A stretch of DNA of 54,320 nucleotides from Victivallales bacterium (GTDB lineage: Bacteria; Verrucomicrobiota; Lentisphaeria; Victivallales; Victivallaceae), in assembly GCA_031261965.1 (NCBI GenBank), contig JAISIP010000030.1:1-54320 (forward strand), given 5' to 3'. This document shows positions 9,985-18,463 of the stretch, in pieces. Below the pieces are notes generated by a model, which saw only the letters and a list, made by a program, of their open reading frames with translations, was not told the DNA's origin and did not search any database. A program made the translations under genes and the position numbers. Every line of letters begins with the position of its first letter. Position 1 is the first letter of the stretch.

Positions 9985-10949
9985 CGACAGAATACCTCCA
10001 AAAGCACTACAATAAGAGCAAACAACAAGGCGGAAACCACGGTCAAGCGTTCGGCGCGAATCAGATCGCTGGACCTTAATTTTTTACGCCCATTTCCCCA
10101 ATGTGGATAAATCTCCCGAACCCCGTTATACATAGTCGCGCCTCCGAGTTGAATCCCCAACGCCCCGGCGAAACTTGCCATGCCAAAACATGAGTTAGGA
10201 CTGGGGTGGTCATGCCGATGACGAATTCCCGACAGCAACGCTCCTTTTGCATTCATCCCGAGCAACAGTGCCGCTAATGCAATTGCTAATAAAGTAATCC
10301 GGGCAGGGACAAAAAGCAACACATCATCGGCGCGTGCCGCAAATTTTCCAAAACGAATATAGCGTTCACTTTTGTAACCCCAGCAGGCGTCGAGCGTATT
10401 TACCGCACGCAACCATACCGAGAGAGCCACCGCTCCGGCAACTCCATCTAAATAGTAGCCGAGTGCTGCATAAAAAAGTACCCCGGTAACTGCGTCAGTG
10501 AGATTTTCGCCAAGGCTTTCCAGTGCTCCACGCACAATTTCGGACTCGTCGAGCGTCGCGGTGTCCCGGCTTACCATCATCGAAAGCTTTTGCCGGGCGA
10601 GCGGGAGATTTTTTTGCGCCAACGCTCGTTCAAGTGCCTTGGCGTGGTCGATCAAACTGCGCAACGCGATTGTCGCATAGATGATCACCGCTCCCAAGGC
10701 GAATTCCGCCCAAAAACCGATCAGAGAGACCGTTTTCACCGCTGCCCATGCTATAATCGAAACTCCTCCGACTAAAAATACGTGACCGACTAAGCCGGAA
10801 AACAGCGTAGAACCCAAGTTCTTACGGCAAAATCGCTCCACACTTGCGGCGCAATGTCCAAAAATCGCCACCGGGTGAAAACGGCTTTGGGGATCTCCCA
10901 AGTACCAGTCCAGCCCCAACGCGAATAGTGTAAGCCAAGCAAAAATCAT
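9981..10949 (-). CDS. cbiB: Adenosylcobinamide-phosphate synthase
   Basis: LDWYLGDPQSRFHPVAIFG, HDHPSPNSCFGMASFAGALGIQLGG. Confidence 0.93.
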   Translation of the reverse strand: MIFAWLTLFALGLDWYLGDPQSRFHPVAIFGHCAASVERFCRKNLGSTLFSGLVGHVFLVGGVSIIAWAAVKTVSLIGFWAEFALGAVIIYATIALRSLIDHAKALERALAQKNLPLARQKLSMMVSRDTATLDESEIVRGALESLGENLTDAVTGVLFYAALGYYLDGVAGAVALSVWLRAVNTLDACWGYKSERYIRFGKFAARADDVLLFVPARITLLAIALAALLLGMNAKGALLSGIRHRHDHPSPNSCFGMASFAGALGIQLGGATMYNGVREIYPHWGNGRKKLRSSDLIRAERLTVVSALLFALIVVLLEVFCR

Positions 10950-12478
10950 CGCTTCAACCTCTTTGCAAACGCTTTTACCGCCGCCGGATTCGAGGCGAAA
11001 TGCAAATGCACATAGCTGCCGTAAACGTTGTTGCAGATACTTCCGGCGGGAAATTGTTCGCCACGCAAATTTTGGGCGTAAAACAGCGGATTTTGCGGCG
11101 GCTTGCCCGACAAAGAAGAGTAATGAAACTCGTGACCGCGCAATTTAGTCCCCGTCGCTCCAAAAATCGACTCGGCGCAAGTTTCAAGCTCACGATAGCC
11201 CAGGCAGGCAAGCTTTTTACCCATACGCGCCTCGCCCGGCAACAGACCCAGCATAGGGTGATTTTTGCCGTCCAAATCCGTGAGCGATTTCAGCAAAAAC
11301 AAATATCCGCCGCACTCGCCGTAGACGATTCTTCCCGAATCGGCAAAGTCGCGAATCGCCTTGAGCATTGAGCTGTTTTGCGATAACTGCCCGGCGTAAA
11401 GTTCCGGGAAACCGCCGCCAAAATAGAGTCCGTCAAGATCGGGCGGCAACTCCGCATCATGCAGAGGCGAAAAAAAGCAGATTTCAACCCCGGATTGCCG
11501 AAGCAAATCAAAATTCTCCGAATAGTAAAATCCAAACGCTTCGTCATAAGCCACCCCGAGCCGGGTCGTGGGATTCGGCAGAGAAATACCATTATATTCA
11601 AGCGGCGATTCCAGACAAGTAAGCTCCAATATGCGATCAATATCGATGGAATTTTCCACTTCTCTGCCCAAGGACTCAAGCCACTCTTCCGTGGGTAATT
11701 CGGTGGACAATCCAAGATGACGCTCCGGCAATTTCCACTTTTCATCCCGAAAAAGCACCCCCAAAAGCGGCGGTAAATTCGCCAGTTTGAGCGAATCTCT
11801 CAGCAGATCGGCGTGACGGGTCGAACCGACAAAATTGGCGATCACCCCGACAATGCGGACGTGGGAATTCCACCGGGCAAACCCCCGCACCAACGGGGCG
11901 ATTGAGCCGGACAATCCACGCGCATTGACCACTAAAATCACCGGGAGCTTGAGCAACGCCGCGATTTCGGCACTGCTGCCGGATATTTCACCCGGTGCAT
12001 TGCCGTCAAATAACCCCATAACACCCTCAAAGACAGATACTTGACTTTTGGATGAATTGCGAATGCAGCTTGTTTTCACTCCCGCTTTGCCCATAAGAAA
12101 GGTATCGCAATTGATAGAAGAACATTTCGCCGCTGCCTGATGAAACAAAGGATCGATATAATCCGGTCCGCACTTAAAAGGACTAACCGTAACTCCACGT
12201 TGAATTAACGCCCGCAAAATACCGAGCGTCAGAGTGGTTTTGCCTCCGCCGGAATTCGTCCCGGCGATCATAAAGGCGGATGGTTTGAGGCTACCTCTAA
12301 AAACTGGAAACTTGGCTAAAAATCGCCTCTCGCATTTGTAGGCGCAACCTTGCTCGTATCTGGTTAACTTTATGTTAGCCAGATACTTGCAAAATCGCAT
12401 CCTCAAATTGCGAATCTGCCGATTTTTTATCACAAGCCAGTTTTTAGAGATACCCTTGATTTTAGTGGTAGTTTTCAT
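10946..12478 (-). CDS. cbiA: Cobyrinate a,c-diamide synthase with in-frame family-1 insertion near its N-terminus
   Basis: IAGTNSGGGKTTLTLGILRAL, FEGVMGLFDG, YGECGGYLFL; codons ~8-65 encoded by repeat; overlaps cobJ 3' end. Alternative start 12271. Confidence 0.92.
   Translation of the reverse strand: MKTTTKIKGISKNWLVIKNRQIRNLRMRFCKYLANIKLTRYEQGCAYKCERRFLAKFPVFRGSLKPSAFMIAGTNSGGGKTTLTLGILRALIQRGVTVSPFKCGPDYIDPLFHQAAAKCSSINCDTFLMGKAGVKTSCIRNSSKSQVSVFEGVMGLFDGNAPGEISGSSAEIAALLKLPVILVVNARGLSGSIAPLVRGFARWNSHVRIVGVIANFVGSTRHADLLRDSLKLANLPPLLGVLFRDEKWKLPERHLGLSTELPTEEWLESLGREVENSIDIDRILELTCLESPLEYNGISLPNPTTRLGVAYDEAFGFYYSENFDLLRQSGVEICFFSPLHDAELPPDLDGLYFGGGFPELYAGQLSQNSSMLKAIRDFADSGRIVYGECGGYLFLLKSLTDLDGKNHPMLGLLPGEARMGKKLACLGYRELETCAESIFGATGTKLRGHEFHYSSLSGKPPQNPLFYAQNLRGEQFPAGSICNNVYGSYVHLHFASNPAAVKAFAKRLKR
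12288..12456. repeat. Full-length family-1 palindromic element (169 bp) inside cobB/cbiA 5' end
   Basis: AGGCTACCTCTAAAAACTGG...CCAGTTTTTAGAGATACCCT; same length and ~collinear with 47221-47389. Confidence 0.92.
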
Positions 12479-13211
12479 ACTTTTCCCGATACCCGCGCCG
12501 ACAATAAAAGCGGTTGCCGCTCACCACGGTTTGAGTGTTGCCGAAAATTACAATAGAATTCATATTAACCCTTACAAAGGGAAAATCATCGAGAGTGACA
12601 AATTCGATTTTTTGCTGTTCGCGAAACGCGTTATGCACCAGTGCGACCGGGAGATTCCCGCTTGCCGCCTTGAACACCGCTACCGCCTCTTCCAATAACT
12701 CGTGCCGTTTGGTACTGCGCGGATTGTACAACGCAAGAGGTAAATCACACGAGGCGACAGCATGTAATCTTTTGCGAATCAACTCTTTATCAGTCATTAA
12801 GTCCGACAAGCTCAGCACCGCGAAATCATTCATAAACGGCGCGCCGACCAACGCCGCCGCCGAGAGTGCCGCAGTAATGCCCGGAATTACCACTATTTCG
12901 ATGGATTTATAGCGTTCTTTTCCACCTAACTCAAACAGCAATCCAGCCATGCCGTAAACCCCTGAGTCGCCGGAAGATACGACTCCTACAACTTCTCCCG
13001 CAAGCGAACACTCAAGTGCCTCGCGGCAACGTTCAATCTCCTGCCCCATAGTCCCGGCAATTATTTTCTTGCCGTTAAGCAGATCTCCGAGCAATTCAAG
13101 GTAAAGTTTGTACCCGATTACTACCGTACATTTTGACAGCGTATTCAATGCCTGGAGAGTCAAAAGTTCCGAATTGCCCGGTCCGATTCCGATGGCGTAA
13201 ATTTCACCCAT
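12462..13211 (-). CDS. cobJ: Precorrin-3B C17-methyltransferase
   Basis: IYAIGIGPGNSELLTLQA, VSSGDSGVYGMAGLLFE, ALYNPRSTKR. Confidence 0.93.
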   Translation of the reverse strand: MGEIYAIGIGPGNSELLTLQALNTLSKCTVVIGYKLYLELLGDLLNGKKIIAGTMGQEIERCREALECSLAGEVVGVVSSGDSGVYGMAGLLFELGGKERYKSIEIVVIPGITAALSAAALVGAPFMNDFAVLSLSDLMTDKELIRKRLHAVASCDLPLALYNPRSTKRHELLEEAVAVFKAASGNLPVALVHNAFREQQKIEFVTLDDFPFVRVNMNSIVIFGNTQTVVSGNRFYCRRGYREKYENYH

Positions 13212-15000
13212 TTGCCACCTCCGCGACCGCTACAGTGACTGCGCCTTTTGCGGTTTTTGGCACAATTAACTTTGCCCCGGGCCCGGCGGAGAGCAACGCC
13301 GCCGCCTCGGCGACCGAATGAATCCCCAATCGCAATGTCGCAACTTTCGACGGATTGGGAACTTCAATGCAATTCAACTCTTCGGCGGAAAAGAAGTGCA
13401 AACTCAGACTGCGCTGTTGAGCGAATTCCAAAAGTCCGGGTTCATCGCGTTTAAGCTCCGCCGTACCCAGTGCGATAATCAAGTCAGGCGCAATAAGGTT
13501 CTGGCTCAAGACCTCGTTTATCGCGCTGTCGATCGCCTCGGCTGAAACTCCGCGACGGCAACCGATTCCCAGCGTATAATTTCGTCGGTACAGATGCAAA
13601 ATTAGTTCGCTATCAACTGCTTTTACGGTAATATCCGGCGTATCGGCGATCAGTTTAAATTGCGGATTATCGGCATAATAACGCTCGAAAAGTTCTTGAC
13701 TCATCGATAGCTCAAAACTTTTGCCGTCTAATATGGCACTGGAGATTTTTTTTAATTTTTCCATAGAGTCAATCCGATAATGAAACCGGGCGGCAAGCTC
13801 GTCCAAAGCCATTATATTTTGGGAGTCGGTCGCTGTGGTGATTACCGGTTTTCCGTTGGTGATTTTCGCCACAATTTTTGCCAGACGATTTGCGCCGCCA
13901 AGGTGGCCGGAGAGCAAACTTAAGGCGTAATTGCCCTCAGTGTCGCAAACCACGATCGCAGGGTCAACGCTTTTTTTGTCGATAAGTTTAGCCATGTGCC
14001 TGATTGCGATTCCTGCGGCACAAACCATAATTAACCCGTCATATTGGCCCCAGCACTCTTTAAACGCTTTGGCGAAACCGCCGTCGGGGTAGCAAATCAG
14101 CCGCTGCGCCGGAACAAGATTGGCGTACTTCTGAGGCAGGACGATTTGCGCATCTTGCAATCCCGGCGCGATTTCGGCGGCTTTGAGTGTCCCGATGCGG
14201 GTCAACGCGAAAATCGCGACTTTGCCGGAGAACTCCAAGGGTTTGTCCGCCTCGCGAAATGCAGTGGGAAATGTGTCGCAATAGAGTTTGGAGTTCTCCC
14301 CGGCACGATCAAGTACACGCCCGATAATGATCATCGCCTGGCGGTGAATATTGGCTTTTTCCACTTTTTCGGCAATGTCTTTCAGCGTGCCGCGCACGAT
14401 TTTTTCATTTTCCCAGCTTGCCCGGTAAACCACCGCCACCGGGGTATCTGTGTTCATGCCTGTTGCGCGAAGTTTTTGCACCAAGGAGATCATTTCGCCA
14501 ACGCTTAAATAGAGGCATAATGTTGTACCGCAAGCGGCAAGATGTTCTAACTCTTCCGATTCGGGGATCGTGGTACGCCCCCCGACGCGACTGAATATCA
14601 CGCTCTGCGAAACTTCCGGCATAGTCAGCTCGACTTTCAGAGCGGCGGCGGCGGCAAAAGCACTTGACACCCCTGGAACTACTTCGTATGGAATCCCCAG
14701 TCGGTCAAGCTCGCGATACTGCTCGGCAACCGCGCCGTAAATCGCCGGGTCGCCGGTGTGCAGCCGCACTACACGCTTACCGGCGCGGAAACCCTCCGCC
14801 ATACAGGTAATTACTTCAGAGAGCGTAAGTTTCGCGCTGTTGACCAATTGCGTCGTTTGGGCGCGTTCGAGGAGCTTTTCGTTGACCAGCGACCCGGCGT
14901 ATACGACTATTTCCGCCTCTTCAAGAGCCGAAACTCCGCGCAAAGTAATCAGATCGATCGCACCCGGACCGGCTCCGACAAATGTAATTTTACCGCTCAT
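13204..15000 (-). CDS. Fusion: precorrin-4 C11-methyltransferase (CobM/CbiF) + cobalt-precorrin-5A hydrolase (CbiG)
   Basis: N-terminal FVGAGPGAIDLITLRG...LHTGDPAIYGA; C-terminal LLSGHLGGANRLAKIVA, LGIGCRRGVSAEAI. Confidence 0.92.
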   Translation of the reverse strand: MSGKITFVGAGPGAIDLITLRGVSALEEAEIVVYAGSLVNEKLLERAQTTQLVNSAKLTLSEVITCMAEGFRAGKRVVRLHTGDPAIYGAVAEQYRELDRLGIPYEVVPGVSSAFAAAAALKVELTMPEVSQSVIFSRVGGRTTIPESEELEHLAACGTTLCLYLSVGEMISLVQKLRATGMNTDTPVAVVYRASWENEKIVRGTLKDIAEKVEKANIHRQAMIIIGRVLDRAGENSKLYCDTFPTAFREADKPLEFSGKVAIFALTRIGTLKAAEIAPGLQDAQIVLPQKYANLVPAQRLICYPDGGFAKAFKECWGQYDGLIMVCAAGIAIRHMAKLIDKKSVDPAIVVCDTEGNYALSLLSGHLGGANRLAKIVAKITNGKPVITTATDSQNIMALDELAARFHYRIDSMEKLKKISSAILDGKSFELSMSQELFERYYADNPQFKLIADTPDITVKAVDSELILHLYRRNYTLGIGCRRGVSAEAIDSAINEVLSQNLIAPDLIIALGTAELKRDEPGLLEFAQQRSLSLHFFSAEELNCIEVPNPSKVATLRLGIHSVAEAAALLSAGPGAKLIVPKTAKGAVTVAVAEVANG

Positions 15001-16208
15001 TTGTGATAAACTGCTATGGTTATGGGGTTTTCGGCTTTCATTAGCGTTTGTCCGCCAAGCGAATTTGCGCGACTTATATTGACAACTATTAGTTCGTTTC
15101 GAGCATCCGGCAAAGTGTCTATAAGCGTGCCGACGCTTTCGGCAAGTACCGCCGTGACAACGATAATGCCACCCGGATTCAAGTGGTTGAAGCATTCTTG
15201 CAAGATCGTTTTTAGCTCCACTCCGCCGCCGCCGATAAACACCCGGTCGGGATTCGGCAGCAAGGGAATTAAACTCAACGCATTTCCGGGGTGAATGACT
15301 ATATTGTCAAGTCCTTCGTTCTGGCAATTTGCATTGAGTTCCGAGATTCGCTCAGAGTTTTTTTCGATAAAATTGACCGTCAACTCCCGGCAAAGCCCGG
15401 CAGCTTCAAGCCCGACCGAACCGCTCCCTGCTCCGACATCCCACATCACTCCGGGGGCGGGACGCAATTTGGACAGCACTATCGCCCGGATTTCGGGGTG
15501 GGTGATCATCTCTTTGAAGTGCAAATACTCCTCGTTTGGCAAGCCGAGCGGCAACGGCGGAACAGGGGAACTGTCGCTCGGCAACAAAATCAGCAAAGAA
15601 AGCGATTTTTGCGCATTCATATCTTGGGAGATTTCTATTAGCGTTCCAGTAAAAACGTATTCGTTAGGCATTCCGAGATCGCAACCGACCGCCGCCCGGC
15701 GTTGAGCGGCAAGGGGGAACTTTTCTATCAGTTCCGCCGATAGCTGACGAGCCGTTCGCTTGGAGTCACAATAAATCACCGACAGCGGACTTCTAAGTAT
15801 GCGGCGAAACGGCAATTTTTGGGGTTTGCCGTGCAAATTAAACAGCTCCATATTTTCCCACGCTACGCCCAAACGCGCAAAAGCCTGCTGAAACGCGGTC
15901 GGCGAAGGGTGAAACTCAAACGCCTCCTCCGGCGCAAGTCGGCGTAAAGTTCCGCCGATACCGCAACAAAGCGGGTCGCCCGAAGCTAAAATCGTCATTC
16001 TTCTGCCGTTTCGCATAGCAAGTGTCTCGGTGATTTTTTGGGTTGAGTCGGCATCCAACTCGATCAATTCCGGAAAGTGTTTTAACTCTCTCTTTGCCAA
16101 TTCCAAAAGCCGTTTGCTTCCGAGCAAAAGCTCTGTTTCTCGCAATATTTCACCTGCTTTGACGGTAAAATTTGCTTTGTCACAGCCGATCACAAAAATA
16201 GGATTCAT
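14997..16208 (-). CDS. cobL: Bifunctional precorrin-6Y methyltransferase (CbiE-CbiT / CobL)
   Basis: N-terminal tetrapyrrole methylase (ASGDPLCCGIGG); C-terminal SAM MTase (WDVGAGSGSVGLEAA). Confidence 0.9.
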   Translation of the reverse strand: MNPIFVIGCDKANFTVKAGEILRETELLLGSKRLLELAKRELKHFPELIELDADSTQKITETLAMRNGRRMTILASGDPLCCGIGGTLRRLAPEEAFEFHPSPTAFQQAFARLGVAWENMELFNLHGKPQKLPFRRILRSPLSVIYCDSKRTARQLSAELIEKFPLAAQRRAAVGCDLGMPNEYVFTGTLIEISQDMNAQKSLSLLILLPSDSSPVPPLPLGLPNEEYLHFKEMITHPEIRAIVLSKLRPAPGVMWDVGAGSGSVGLEAAGLCRELTVNFIEKNSERISELNANCQNEGLDNIVIHPGNALSLIPLLPNPDRVFIGGGGVELKTILQECFNHLNPGGIIVVTAVLAESVGTLIDTLPDARNELIVVNISRANSLGGQTLMKAENPITIAVYHK

Positions 16209-17269
16209 CGGATTTTTCTCCCTTCGCGGTCATACAACAATAGCTTTAGCTCCATTGTTCCTGCCCAGCTTTTCAACGTCGCAAGTGCCTGAGTATAAAC
16301 ATTGTCAAGCACTTCTTTGTATCGCTCCTTGCCGATTAGAGCGGCAAGAGCCCCCATGGTTTTTACCTCTTCAAGTGCCACATCGGGCAAATTTACGCCC
16401 ATTTTGCGCAAATCAGTCAAGTTAAGGCTGTTGTAGTGGGCGTGAGTGTTGCCAAAATTGCAGGCGTATTTAAAGAGTTTCCCCGGCATACAACCGATTA
16501 TTATTTGCTCGAATTTTTCCTTTACGGCGGAATTTATCGCTTCTTTGATAAAATCGGCGATCGGAATTGTCGCGTCGGACAAAAGTTCGGGGTAATCACG
16601 CCGAATCGCGTCCGTCGATTTATTTCCGGTGGTAAACGCCACGGTTTTTACCCCGCATGCTGCCAAACTGCGCAACCGCAGCGCGATTGTCGCGGCATAT
16701 GCCTCATGCGAATAGGGGCGAACTATCCCGGAATTTCCCAAAATCGAAATACCCCCCTCTACTCCGAGCGTGGAGTTCAGGGTTTTTTGGGCAATGATTT
16801 CACCTGCGGGTACTGACACTGTAATTAGCAATTTTTCGCCTGAAACATTGCCGAATTTGGCTTGCTCCATATTCTTCGCCAAAATCCGACACGGTCCGGG
16901 ATTGATCGCCGCCTTGCCGACCGGGACGGCAAGCCCCGGTCTGGTCACTCGCCCTATACCTGTACCGCCACGCAGTATCAGCAACCCCTTGCCGCACGGA
17001 ATTTCAATATCCCCGCTATTGGCGTTCCCCTCAAAACGTTCGACTTTTACGACGATTTCGCAATTGTTCGTCACATCGGGGTCGTCGCCGCCGTCTTTTA
17101 TTACCACTGCTTCGTCCGGCTTTTGTCGCGCAATCGGAATTTTTAAAATTTCACCATGGGGAAGCAAAATATCCACCGATTTTTTCTCGTTGCGATAGAC
17201 CGCCACTGCCGCCGCCGTCATCGCGCTGCCGGTGGTAAAACCGCAACGTAAATGGTTTGCTGTTTTCAT
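16205..17269 (-). CDS. cbiD: Cobalt-precorrin-5B C1-methyltransferase
   Basis: RCGFTTGSAMTAAA, GGTGIGRVTRPGLAVPVG, GISILGNSGIVRPYS. Confidence 0.94.
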   Translation of the reverse strand: MKTANHLRCGFTTGSAMTAAAVAVYRNEKKSVDILLPHGEILKIPIARQKPDEAVVIKDGGDDPDVTNNCEIVVKVERFEGNANSGDIEIPCGKGLLILRGGTGIGRVTRPGLAVPVGKAAINPGPCRILAKNMEQAKFGNVSGEKLLITVSVPAGEIIAQKTLNSTLGVEGGISILGNSGIVRPYSHEAYAATIALRLRSLAACGVKTVAFTTGNKSTDAIRRDYPELLSDATIPIADFIKEAINSAVKEKFEQIIIGCMPGKLFKYACNFGNTHAHYNSLNLTDLRKMGVNLPDVALEEVKTMGALAALIGKERYKEVLDNVYTQALATLKSWAGTMELKLLLYDREGRKIR

Positions 17270-17934
17270 TTAAAAAAACTCTCCATAATGCCGTGCAAAG
17301 TTGCCACCGCCAGCGGACTGCCGCCCCGCCGCCCCGAAATCCGCACAAAAGGAATATCGACTAAGTCGAGCAGTTTTTTGGACTCCTCTACATTGACAAA
17401 ACCGACCGGCACGCCGACAATCAACGCCGGGCGGATTCCCCGCTTCACTACAAGACGCAACACTCCGGCAAGCGCAAGCGGGGCGTTGCCGCAAAGAAAA
17501 ATCGCCCCGTCAAGCTCCCGGCTGTAAAGCTCAATTGCCGCTAATGCCCGGGTTATGCCGTGTTCTTTGGCATATCGCGCAACATCGCTTTCCGCAATCG
17601 GGCAGAGGATCTCTTCGCGTTCGTAATCGGGGCAAAACTGTTTCAGTTTCGGAATCGACAACCCCGCTTTAATCATATTGGAGTCGGCGTAAATCGTCGC
17701 TCCTTGGCGCAATGCGTTATGCGCGAGAGTTATTACCCCCGGTGAAAATTCCAGATTTTCAAGAATCGAAAAATCCGCGCAAGTATGCACCAGTCTTCGC
17801 GCCACAAACCACTCTTCTATGGTAAAACGCGAGCGGACACTTTTGCTTACTTTTGCCTCAATCCGGCGAAAACTCTCGCGTTCGATTTCCGCGCCGTCGC
17901 AATCCCAGATAATGGTGTTAAAAAGTGCGTTCAT
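17266..17934 (-). CDS. cbiC: Precorrin-8X methylmutase
   Basis: RLVHTCADFSI, GATIYADSNMIKAG, IVGVPVGFVNVEESK. Confidence 0.93.
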   Translation of the reverse strand: MNALFNTIIWDCDGAEIERESFRRIEAKVSKSVRSRFTIEEWFVARRLVHTCADFSILENLEFSPGVITLAHNALRQGATIYADSNMIKAGLSIPKLKQFCPDYEREEILCPIAESDVARYAKEHGITRALAAIELYSRELDGAIFLCGNAPLALAGVLRLVVKRGIRPALIVGVPVGFVNVEESKKLLDLVDIPFVRISGRRGGSPLAVATLHGIMESFFK

Positions 17935-18459
17935 TTAGTAATCCAGCCCCTTTTGCGCTTTGACCCCCTCGCGATAGGGGTGGCGGACATCTTTAATTTC
18001 TGAAATCAGATCGGATATTGCCGCGATTTCCGGGCATATTCCCCGACCGGTGACAATGACATTGAGTCCGCATTTGCGCTTCCTAAGCACCTGCGCCACC
18101 TCCGCCGGATCAAGGTAGCCGTTACGAATGGCGATATTCAGCTCGTCAAGAATCAAAAGTTCGCCCTCAAAACCGTTCAGCAGTTCTTTGCCCCGCTCCC
18201 AACCCCGACGCGCCATGCCGGCGTGGTCGCCCGGTTTGGTGGTCAATCCCAGCCCGCAACACTCGAAAATCATTTCCGGGAAACGGGTGGTGAAAAAATT
18301 GCGTTCCCCGGTCGGTCGATCGTTTTTGATGAATTGAAGCACCGCCACGCTCCAACCCCAGCCGATCGCCCGGATCGCAACTCCAAACGCGCTTGAACTC
18401 TTGCCCTTGCCGTCGCCGGTCAAGTTTAAAAGCAAACCTCTGTCTTTTTCGTTTAACAT
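17935..18459 (-). CDS. cobO: Cob(I)yrinic acid a,c-diamide adenosyltransferase
   Basis: LTGDGKGKSSSAFGVAIRAIGWG, LILDELNIAI, VTGRG. Confidence 0.93.
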   Translation of the reverse strand: MLNEKDRGLLLNLTGDGKGKSSSAFGVAIRAIGWGWSVAVLQFIKNDRPTGERNFFTTRFPEMIFECCGLGLTTKPGDHAGMARRGWERGKELLNGFEGELLILDELNIAIRNGYLDPAEVAQVLRKRKCGLNVIVTGRGICPEIAAISDLISEIKDVRHPYREGVKAQKGLDY

Positions 18460-18463
18460 AAGG

